From Panicum virgatum (lineage: Eukaryota > Streptophyta > Magnoliopsida > Poales > Poaceae): a stretch of 64,000 bases of DNA. Positions 56,235-64,000 of this stretch are shown one piece after another. Numbering within the stretch: the stretch's first letter is position 1; each line of letters opens with the position of its first letter. Below the pieces are notes generated by a model, which saw only the letters and a program-made list of their open reading frames with translations, made no database searches and was not told where the DNA came from. Made by a program: the position numbers and the translations under genes. The stretch is from the NCBI RefSeq assembly GCF_016808335.1, contig NC_053143.1:5303398-5367397 (forward strand), given 5' to 3'.

Positions 56235-56481
56235 AAGGTGATGCAAGTGTGTATGTTTCGTCAAAAAAATCGTGCTTGACACTACAGAGCTAGTGGTGCT
56301 GGTTGGTTGGCTAGAATATTTTTTCCTTTTTTCTTTTGCTATTTTTGATTTTTTTGAACCTTTTTTATTTTCTGGACAAGGATTTGTAGGGGCGGGCTAT
56401 GGCATAACCCGCCCTTAGAAATCGATTTTTAGGGATGGGTTATGCTGTGACCCGCCCCTAAAAATCATTTTTAGGAGCGGG

Positions 56482-56970
56482 TAAAAAATGAAAGAATGGA
56501 TTACATTTTTCATATGCTCTCCTCTTATAGATAGGACGAACAAAGAAGAAAGTTTTTCAATCACTTACTTCGCTCGCCTTTTTTTTACCAGTTTTTTAAT
56601 GCAAATAGATTTAATCTAATAATTTCTTTTAGATTAATTCTTAGGTCTCGTTTGACCTGTGAAAAATCTCCTTTGTTGAAATTAAATGTTCCCAAAATTC
56701 CTAAAATAAAAAGAAAAAGTCCTAAACTAAGAATGGGAAGGAAGAGGGCTAGCGTATACTCTAAATTGATCATGCTCAAATCAGCCCTTCCTGGGGTTTT
56801 TGGGGTATTGTCTGTCCCGATAAATACAAAATTCTCAGAATAATATAATAAATAGGAGTAAAGAATTGATATACATGGAATTACAGAAGCAAATGCCAAT
56901 GTACTAAAAAAAGAAAAAATATCTAATCTAAAGGACTCATTTTCTTTTTTAGGATTAAACAAAAGGATCT
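56482..56970 (-). other. Plastid-like DNA (NUPT) with the atpF start region, captured inside CACTA-E
   Basis: On the minus strand, ATGAAAAATGTAATCCATTC (56512 downwards) encodes MKNVIHSFIF. This is nearly the start of plastid ATP synthase subunit b (atpF, MKNVTHSFVF). It is preceded by GAGGAGAGCAT, a ribosome-binding-like leader. The segment ends abruptly in CACTA repeats after ten codons. Upstream is an AT-rich 125-residue frame (56962-56585) with two hydrophobic stretches (ALFLPILSLGLFLFILGIL) and organelle-like codon use. I cannot name it. Captured plastid DNA is the simplest reading; mitochondrial DNA carrying plastid sequence is an alternative source. Confidence 0.65.
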
Positions 56971-57294
56971 AAAGGATTACCCGCGCCTGAAAATAGCATT
57001 TTTAGCTGCGAAAACTAGGGGCGGGTACCGCATTCGTCCCTAAAAATACGATTTTACCCGTCCCTAAAAATTGTTTTTGCAGTAGTGGCGGTAGGAAGAA
57101 AACTGAGAGCAGAAAGAAAGGGATGAGGAGCCAAAAAGCTTCATTTAGATTACAACAGGAGACCCATGATTATAAGAAAAATTATATAATAGGAGAGACT
57201 CAATAGGGAAAGATTCAGTATTCAACTACATATCCAAAAATAAAAAAAATTAAAGATTTATGGCCGGCGCCGGCGCAGCCGTGAGTCCACTCAC

Positions 57295-57699
57295 TCATCT
57301 GCAGGGAGCCTCGCGGAAAGGCTGCCAGCGCTGAGCCACGTCCGAGTCGCCAACCACCACCTCCGGCTCACGCAGCCAGTCGAAGCCCAGCGCCTTGCCC
57401 GCCGGCCGGTCGTTGAAGTTCCTGGCATCATGTGAACCCAAAGAAAATGCAAATCTCATCACCTAATCGGTCGCCGGTGGATCAGATTGGAGCTTCCAGA
57501 GAGAAACGTACATACCAGGAGAGCTCCCGCGGCCGTGGTAGGACTTGCCAAGGAAGCACAGACACTCCGTGCTGCTGGCATCGCAGTAGTTGCTCGGTGG
57601 CCAGATCTCCTCCTTGAAGCACAAGCCCCACGCGAAGGGCCCGGCGGGCGCCGTCGCCCACCCGCCGGACGTCTCGTGGGAGATATGCGCTAGGAACGC
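57295..57699 (-). pseudogene. GH19 chitinase gene fragment captured by CACTA-D
   Basis: Exon-like piece 1 (57699-57516) encodes [38 protein letters not shown] and GKSYHGRG, then a CCTG|GTATGT donor. Piece 2 (57421-57295) follows a GCCAG acceptor and encodes NFNDRPAGKALGFDWLREPE, ending in TGA. This matches the catalytic part of plant GH19 chitinases, including the HET glutamate and the CFxEE region; these enzymes cleave chitin in defence. Relatives have PIQLSWNFN after GRG. Here about three codons are lost and the frame shifts at that point. A stop lies just upstream of AFLA, and the signal peptide and C-terminus are missing. It is a dead, internal gene fragment with its intron retained, so it was captured from genomic DNA. 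Confidence 0.85.
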
Positions 57700-57898
57700 C
57701 AGTCAAGCCCACACGCTCCGCCGCTGCCGCCGCCATCGCCGCATGGCCGAGACCGCACGCTTCGCCGCCGTGGCCAGGCGCCGCGCGCCGGTGGCTCCGC
57801 CCGAGGGGCCATCCATCTACTCGAGAGAGAAGAAAAGGGAGAAAAGGAAGAAGGAAAGAGAGAAGAGAAAAGGAGAAGGGAAAGGATGAAGAGATAAA

Positions 57899-58715
57899 CG
57901 CGGATGGTAGCGGGGAGGGTTCGGGGCGGATATCCGCAGGTTTCGGGTTCGGTTCTTGATTTTCACCCGTGGATTTGCGGGTTCGGGTACCTAAAGTTTT
58001 TTGGGTTTGGAGCAGATCCTGAATTGTACCCGCGGAGCTCCATTGGGCCCCAAAACTTCAGCCCACTAAAGGCCCATCTTGGAACCCTAGATATATAAAA
58101 CCGAAATCCTTTCCTTTCCTCACCCACCCTCGAGCCCCCACCCTTCCCGACTCCCGTCCGGCCCCCCTCCCCAAACAGCGTCGTCCCACGCCTTGCTCCG
58201 GCGCTCCCGCACGGCCGCACGACCACGGCACGTGTGGGGGGGGAGGGGGGGACGAGCCACGACTGGGCACAACCGCATGGGCACGGCACGGGCATGCAGC
58301 GCCTGCGCACGGCGGACTGGCAGAGGCAGCCACGCCCCACTCCGCATGGTGTCCAGCCGGCCAGCAGCCTCACGGTGCCCAGCCAGCAGCCTCACAGTGC
58401 CCAGCCAGCCCGTGGCCGCACGGCCTCGCTGGCGACCCCGGCCGCACCCACCCGAAGCCCCGCCCCTGAGCCCCTGACGAGTGCGCGCCCAGACCGCCAG
58501 CCTCGGTGGCTCGCTAGTCCACGAATCAAGCTGGTTTGTAAAGAATATCAGGTTTCGGATTATCCGTCGAGTTTCGGGTATCTGCGGATTTCGGTTTTCG
58601 GGATGAATTCTAACCCGAATTGGAGTTCGGGGCAGGTTCGGGTTTCAAGTTCGAGATTCGGTTTTGGGTGGCCAGACACTCCACCTGAACTGAACCCGAT
58701 CCATTGCCATCCTTA
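57899..58715. mobile_element. hAT-like element, 817 bp, 8-bp target duplication GAGATAAA
   Basis: GAGATAAA flanks the element at 57891-57898 and 58716-58723. The left end CGCGGATGGTAGCGGG and the reverse-complemented right end TAAGGATGGCAATGG are inverted repeats of the GGATGGCAATGG type. Both sides are rich in CGGGTTCGGG. A different, GC-rich sequence occupies 58040-58510. Confidence 0.85.
58040..58140 (+). promoter_or_regulatory. Promoter-like segment captured inside the hAT element
   Basis: ATTGGGCCCC and AGGCCCATC (GGCCCA/TGGGCC elements typical of plant housekeeping promoters) are followed by a TATA-like ATATATAAAA at about 58090 and a CT-rich, GC-rich leader. This arrangement resembles a host gene promoter and 5' leader. 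No coding exon follows that I recognise. Confidence 0.35.
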
Positions 58716-60904
58716 GAGATAAAGACCTCCGTTGGTCACTCGTCCGCGAGATTTTTTTTGCGCGGTCAGGTTAGTACTAATATGATACTTTTTATAGCGG
58801 GTGGAGCCTCTACCCAATATTAAATATTTTGTGTGTCATTTAGTACCGACTTGAGCCACGAGCCGACACTAAATGGTTACCTCTCAGTGTTAGTGGCACT
58901 CTCTAATACCGGCTGGTGGCTCTAGCTGGCACTAAATGGTCTTTGTTGGTACTGTGCTAAAGAACCGGTACTAAATATGCATGTTACTACCAGGTGAAAG
59001 ACAGTCGGTACTACCGGCCGTGGACAGGATGAATGCTTATTTCTCTAGTAGTGACATATCCTTCCTTGTACGTTGTGCAAGTGGTGGATGCCTTCTCATT
59101 CTAGCCATCAGGCCACTCCCGGAGGGACTTCCAATTCTAGCCATTCCCTCCCATTCTCCTCCGCTTTGCTGGGGCTTGGTGTACAACGTAGGAAACGACA
59201 GATTATATATATGTAGAGGGCGGAGGAGGGGCCGCATGAATGCGTCAATGATGGCAGAATCTGGTAGAGGTTCATAGTGTGATGGTGTGCATTACTGCAT
59301 TGAATAAGATTAGAACCCGGTCCTTTTAGAGCCCGGCCCTTAGATTTTCTAGTTTAAAATCTTGGGCTCTTTACCACATATCATACCTTGTACGCTGTCC
59401 ATGTGGTGGATGCCTTCTATATGATCTATCTCCACTCCTTAAAAACACATATTACAATGATTTAAAGCTCCACGACTTAAACGATTTCAAAACCATATAT
59501 ACCACGAGCTCCAGCTATTTGGCCCACAGATTCAAGGAAAAATTCTACATACGTATAGTTGAGGGGGTGATGCATGTAGTCGACCCTTGATACGTTGGGA
59601 GGTCATATAGACTTCAATTTTCCCTAGATTCAGAAAGAAATGCTGAAATTTACATAAGTGAACATGCAAGGTGGCATATATATTAAGGTTATTATTGCCC
59701 TCTCAGTAGACATATCTACTAACGACGACACATAATTAATCTTCAAGTAATCGAGCTCCGAAGCCTAATTACTTTCACAACTAATTATTTGACCAGCATG
59801 GGGATCGATGGAATTGAATGACTCAATACAGTGCATAACCTATCATCACTGCCGTTACACACGAGCAGTTGCTTTGAAACCGGCCGTAGTAATTATGTAT
59901 CATTACCGGTTCATGCCACCGTTGATGCCACACACAAATCTGATCACAACTATGACTTTCCATCTTTATATCCTGCTCCTCTCTCCTCACGAAAAGAGCT
60001 TGCTCCTTCTTTCTCTGAAAAAATAATAAAAATCAATTGGGCACATGGCATTAATACAAGATTTACAGTGGTTGTTTTTGTAAAAACATACAGGAGCAGA
60101 ACCTCTTGTCGACAGCCTAATATAAACACACATAAGCCCAGGAACATGGTTACCATTTCATCTTATCTTAGTGTTGATCTGCGGCACTATCAGTTCAGCA
60201 GTACTTATCAGTGATAAAGATTTATAATGGATACCCTGTTCATCTCAAAGCAGGGTTAAGCTTGCCCAGGACAGTGGCTGCAATTATGGAATCGGTGGCT
60301 TGTTGTGCCTGTTCAGAAGGGAATGCAATGATACAAAGCTGCCACACAGATAGTGGCACATAGTATGGCACTACAACAACAACCAAGAATAAAACCCACA
60401 AGCATCAACAACAGACATGACCACAAACACCCAATGGATACAAAAGAGACCATGGCCACTGCTAACCGCAGTCACTACTCACTAGAAGCGGACGGTCATG
60501 CAAGACAACGCCTCCAAAAAGAACACACGATATAATATCAAGGATGCCACGGTCATCTATCCACTTCAGAAGTGAACCGAATTTGCACCTAGAAATACCA
60601 AAGGGCTTAAGTAGCCATGACAACACTCGCAACAGGGTAAGCTACGCCTGTAGATGCAGCCGCTGTCAACACCAGCACATGTTTTTGGTTGCGGTATCCA
60701 ACCCCAACCCCAACCCCACACAACATCCTACAAAAATTCAGCAGTGACAACTTAACAACAACGTAAATATTTGGCAGGATATTGTGAATCATAGTTAAGC
60801 AAAAACTGTGGCAGAGCTACTCATATTCCATTGACCAGCATCGATTCACAACACTATAAAATTAAATTCCTGCACTACTACGGCATGGCTTCTTATTACG
60901 CTGA

Positions 60905-61035
60905 GTCTATGGAACAATGGAAATTAGTCCAAAACAGCATGGTATTGCAAACTTGCCTGTTCCGGCGACAATAAAATTCTGTACATCCGATGTGTATGTT
61001 CCTGTTGCCTCCTATTCCTACTACCTTTTGGAAGC
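60905..61035 (+). ncRNA. MIR2118-like precursor E
   Basis: The 3' side 60999-61020 is TTCCTGTTGCCTCCTATTCC then TA, identical to the segment at 21848 and matching the remembered miR2118 consensus at 20 of 22. The upstream CAATGGAAATTAGTCCAAAA (about 60913-60932) carries the star-side TTAGTCCAA motif found in precursor 7. Spacing between arms is about 65 nt, more compact than the others. It lies just left of the LINE 3' end and is among the best-preserved mature segments. Confidence 0.5.
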
Positions 61036-61102
61036 TCCTTTCCGAATTCCGAATCTTCAGTTTCCTCCTCTGTTCATACTCTGTTCTCAAATTTGGGAGA
61101 TG

Positions 61103-64000
61103 TTTTTTAGATAATGGATAAAATATCCGGCCTCTACGTCCAGAGACGTACACAGCCTAATTATTACAACATTTATGAAAAAGAGCAACACTTGTTCACA
61201 AATAAGAACAACGAACTAGCACAGCCTATATAAGTGCTTCCATCCACTGTTAGCCTGCTCCAACGAGACCATCTCAATTCTAGTGCTCAACGATGATAGT
61301 AAGTTCTTGTTGTGCTCATCACGCTGCAACTGTGCCCAAAAATATAGCCAGTATGTTCCCCTGAAAATAACCTGCATAATAGAGTTATATTTAATTCTAT
61401 AAAAAATAATGTCATTGCGGGTATTCCAGATGGCCCAGCATAGAGTAGTGACCCCAACCCAAATCAAATCACTAATCTCAGTATTTTGATTAGAGAGCCA
61501 AGAACCGAATAAATGTCTAATGGATTTGGGTTGAGTTAGACCCGTAGCAAGATACGCCATCCTCCAAACCATTATAGCATAATGACAATCTAGGAACAAA
61601 TGTTGAATTGATTCATTCAAATTACAGCCAACACATTTATGGCTGCCTTTCTAATTTTTCCTTGCAAGATTGTCTTTAGTTAAGACCACCTCTTTTTGTA
61701 AAAACCAGAGGAAAATCTTAATCTTTAGAGAAACTTTAATCTTCCAGATTTTCTTATGTCTGAAAGGGGTATGAGTATTAATTAAATGCAGATACATAGA
61801 GCGGACCGTAAATAACCCAGATTTGGTTAAGTTCCATCTGAAAGAATCCGACCCATCCACTAGATTAAAAGGTGCTATCTGTGCTACAAGATTAGACCAG
61901 TCTCTCAGTTTAGGTCCCAGCAACGTTCTCCTAAAAGAAATATTAAGAGGTTGAGAAGCCATAATTTTGGCCACCGTCGCATGACGATCTCTCACAGTAT
62001 TATAAAGAGATGGATACCTATCCTTGAAAGACATATTGCCTACCCAAGTGTCTTCCCAAAACCGCGTGGCACTTTCATCCTTAATCAAAAAGGTGCCATT
62101 GGTTAAGACCTCATCTTTAATCTTCATAAGTCCCCTCCAAAAATGGGAATCATACGGTTTAGCCTTAACCTGCATTAAAGATTTGGACCACAAATACTTG
62201 TTCTTCAGCAAATCTTGCCACATACCATTAGTGTTAAGCAAGTTCACAATCCATTTTGCTAGAAGACATTTATTTTGTATTTGGAGGTCTTGTATTTGGA
62301 GGTCCAAGATGCCTAAGCCACCCTGATCTTTAGGGCGACAAAAGATGTCCCATTTAGCAAGCCGATATTTATGTTTTTCGGAATATCCTTGCCAAAAAAA
62401 TCTTGATCTGAAATGGTCAAGATTTTTTAAAACTCCTTTCGGAATTTCAAAAAAGGACATCATGAACATGGGAAGACTGCTAAGCACTGAATTTAGGAGA
62501 ACCAATCGTCCTCCATAAGACAGGTACTTAGCTTTCCAACAAGAGAGTTTTTTCTCAAATCTTTCTTCAACTTTATGCCACTCAGAATTGAGCAGCTGTC
62601 TATGGTGCATAGGTATCCCCAAATATCTAAAGGGATATTCTCCAGCATTACAACCAAAGAGGGTGGTATATTCATCTTCCATCTCTTTAGCAGCACCATA
62701 GCAGAAGATTTCACTCTTGTGGAAATTAATCTTTAACCCAGACAATTGCTCAAAGGCACAAAGCAAAAGTTTCATATTTTTTGCTTGTTCTAGGTCATGC
62801 TCAAGAAAAATAATGGTGTCATCCGCATATTGGAGAATAGATAGACCATCATCCACTAAATGAGGAATGACCCCACTTATTTGTCCATCGGACTTTGCTC
62901 TCTTAATAATGAGTGCAAGCATATCAGCCACGATGTTAAATAAGATTGGAGACATCGGATCCCCTTGGCGTAATCCTCTTTTAGTTTGAAAGTAAGGACT
63001 AATATCATTATTGACTTTAATCCCTACGCTTCCTCCTGTAACCATTTCTTCAATCCATCTACACTATTTTGAAGAAAATCCTTTCATGCATAGAGTTTGT
63101 TGGAGAAATTACCACTTCACTTTATCGTAGGCCTTTTCACAATCAATTTTGAAAATGACCCCGTTTCTTTTCTTGGTATGAAGTTCATGGATGGTCTCAT
63201 GGAGGATGATGACACCTTCCATGATATTCCGCCCTTGCATAAAGGCGGTTTGAGTCGGACTAACCACAGTCTGAGCTACCTTATTTAGCCTATTTGTGCC
63301 AACTTTAGTGAAAATTTTAAAGCTGACATTAAGCACACAAATAGGTCTATAATGCTGAATTTTCGTAGCTTCAGAACTTTTCGAGATGAGAGTGATAATC
63401 CCAAAATTAAGGCTAAAGAGGTTTAATTCCTCTTTATGAAAGTCCGAAAAAAGGGCCATAAGGTCATCCTTAATTAATGACCAGAAGACCTGATAAAATT
63501 CAGTAGGGAAACCATCAGGTCCGGACGCTTTATTATGTTCCAATTGGAACACCGCCTCTCTAACCTCGGCTTCAGTAAATTCAGCTACAAGCACATCATT
63601 TTCTTCCTGAGTTACCTGAGGAATATCATGGTTTCGATCTTCCATGAGAGAGATATGTGCTTCCTCAGGTGATCCAAAAAGACCCTTATAATAATGGGTG
63701 ATATGCGTTTTCAACTGATCATCTCCAACTAGAACCCCATGTTCATTTTCTAGTTGGTAGATGTGTTGCTTTCTGTGCTTGCCATTAGCTACCATATGGA
63801 AGAATTTGGTATTGTCATCCCCTTCTAGTAGTGTCTTCACTTTGCCTCTTTCATACCATTTGAGTTCTTCTTCTCTCAAAAGAAGAACTAACCTCTCTTT
63901 TAGAAAGTGTTTAAAATTAATCTCTTGGTTAGATAGAGACACACTTTCTGCCTTTTTATCCAGGCTATCTAAAAGAGAGAGCAACTTTTTCTTCTCTTTC
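61103..64000 (-). mobile_element. LINE (L1-type non-LTR retrotransposon), 3' part, runs off the right edge
   Basis: The minus strand encodes reverse transcriptase and a zf-RVT-like C-terminal domain, followed by a 3' untranslated region. That region contains GGCCGGATATTTTATCC and ends ATTATCTAAAAAA at about 61103, a typical grass LINE tail. The 5' part with the endonuclease lies beyond 64000, so no target duplication can be checked. Confidence 0.92.
61216..64000 (-). pseudogene. LINE ORF2 (reverse transcriptase and zf-RVT), three premature stops
   Basis: In one frame from the right edge: a linker with KEELNLF, the RT fingers (NKASGPDGFPTEFYQ, RPICVLNVSFKIFTKV, KAYDKVKW), RT palm with GLRQGDPMSPILFNIVADML and the catalytic LQYADDTIIF near 62820, thumb and connection (YLGIPMHHRQLL, KLSCWKAKYLSYGGRLVL), and a C-terminal zinc-binding region (HKCVGCNLNESIQHLFLDC) with WAIWNTRNDIIF. 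Interruptions: TAA after KVKW (63109-63111), TAG a few codons later (about 63067) and TAG at 61651-61653 where Trp is expected. The frame is otherwise maintained, so the copy is fairly young. ORF2 nicks the target and reverse-transcribes LINE and SINE RNA. Confidence 0.93.

Larger units (their letters stand above)
55333..57087. mobile_element. CACTA-E: non-autonomous CACTA element nested in CACTA-D, 1,755 bp
   Basis: The ends CACTACTACAAAAACAATTT and AAATTGTTTTTGCAGTAGTG are near-perfect inverted repeats. The flanks ACG (55330-55332) and GCG (57088-57090) differ by one base, as for an old target duplication. GGGGCGGGT...ACCCGCCCC palindromes are repeated at 55430-55680, 56045-56130, 56385-56475 and 56980-57060, the same motif family as CACTA-A. 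The interior carries a tRNA-like segment and plastid-like DNA. Confidence 0.88.
55058..59053. mobile_element. CACTA-D: non-autonomous CACTA element, 3,996 bp, target duplication ACA
   Basis: ACA is duplicated at 55055-55057 and 59054-59056, and the sister D block at 52925-52935 shows the unfilled site (GATCACACATATCC). The right end is TTTCTCTAGTAGTG. The left end CATTGTAAGAGAAGTGG is a degenerate version of it. Subterminal TTAGTACCGG / CCGGTACTAAA words are dense at both sides (55075-55190 and 58770-58985). It holds CACTA-E, a chitinase fragment and a hAT element but no transposase. Confidence 0.88.
52640..61100 (+). repeat. D-type tandem block, three partial copies
   Basis: Block 52640-54480 is repeated as 54765-55057 and, beyond CACTA-D, 59054-60670. 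Landmarks are CTGGGGCTTGGTGTGCAA, GAGGGCGGAGGAG, GGTTCATAGTGTGATGGTGT, TTATTTGACCAGCATG and CACATAAGCCCAGGAACATG. The blocks share no open frame and have the same orientation. Within the third copy about 75 bp of unrelated sequence (59297-59370) is inserted. The region 52940-53630 has no gene. Confidence 0.8.

Noticed and set aside
58193..58716. 160-residue ORF over the hAT element
   Set aside because: It runs from captured GC-rich leader into the hAT terminal repeats, so it is not a conserved protein.
14950..61040. Reading the TTGCCTCCTATTCC segments as miR2118 target sites of antisense PHAS precursors rather than as MIR loci
   Set aside because: The minus strand would indeed give target-like sites. 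However, the conserved partly complementary upstream arm and the conservation of whole units favour precursors. The alternative is not excluded without small-RNA data.

Overview
This is plant nuclear DNA, and almost certainly from a grass. It has spliceosomal exons and introns, GC-rich 5' exons and AT-rich spacers. It is dominated by grass-type transposons: CACTA elements with TNP2 and TNPA-like genes, Copia and Gypsy LTR elements, a TRIM/SMART, hAT elements and MITEs, a SINE and a LINE. No intact single-copy host protein gene is certain. The protein-coding content is mostly transposon genes, nearly all with disabling lesions, plus host gene pieces carried inside transposons.

Layout. Positions 1-12153 are the 5' part of a decayed CACTA element on the minus strand (CACTA-A). 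Its TNP2 gene is split by a 4.1-kb solo LTR (which itself holds a hAT MITE) and by an 862-bp non-autonomous CACTA element. Positions 12154-14950 hold exon-like fragments of a gene I do not recognise.

From about 14950 to 29173, resuming at 47562-61100, lies the most interesting part. It is a head-to-tail cluster of repeated non-coding units. Most units carry, on the plus strand, a 22-nt segment very close to grass miR2118 (core TTCCYNNTGCCTCCTATTCC), with a partly complementary arm upstream marked by a conserved AGTYCAAG-like motif. I read this as a MIR2118-like precursor cluster. Three unit types (A, C, B) recur in order, and a more diverged D type occurs downstream. miR2118 is known in grasses to trigger 21-nt reproductive phasiRNAs. 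The cluster is interrupted by a TRIM, hAT elements, a SINE, a LINE-like retroposon, a Tourist MITE and an 18-kb Copia insertion.

The Copia element (29174-47556, 5-bp target duplication CAACT) contains a 13-kb CACTA element (CACTA-B, 31622-44586, target duplication GGA). CACTA-B has a TNP2 gene with one premature stop, a TNPA-like gene with one premature stop and one unresolved splice site, and between them an apparently intact three-exon B3-domain gene on the opposite strand.

Positions 50187-52294 are a solo LTR. Positions 55058-59053 are a non-autonomous CACTA element (CACTA-D). It carries a broken GH19 chitinase fragment, a hAT element, and a nested CACTA (CACTA-E) that holds about 490 bp of plastid-like DNA including the atpF start region. 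Positions 61103-64000 are the 3' part of a minus-strand LINE that runs off the window.

Many insertions are defined by target-site duplications visible at both ends, so the nesting order is well supported. Protein family names rest on motif recognition by eye. The microRNA interpretation rests on similarity to the miR2118 consensus as I remember it and on arm complementarity judged by eye, without folding or small-RNA data.
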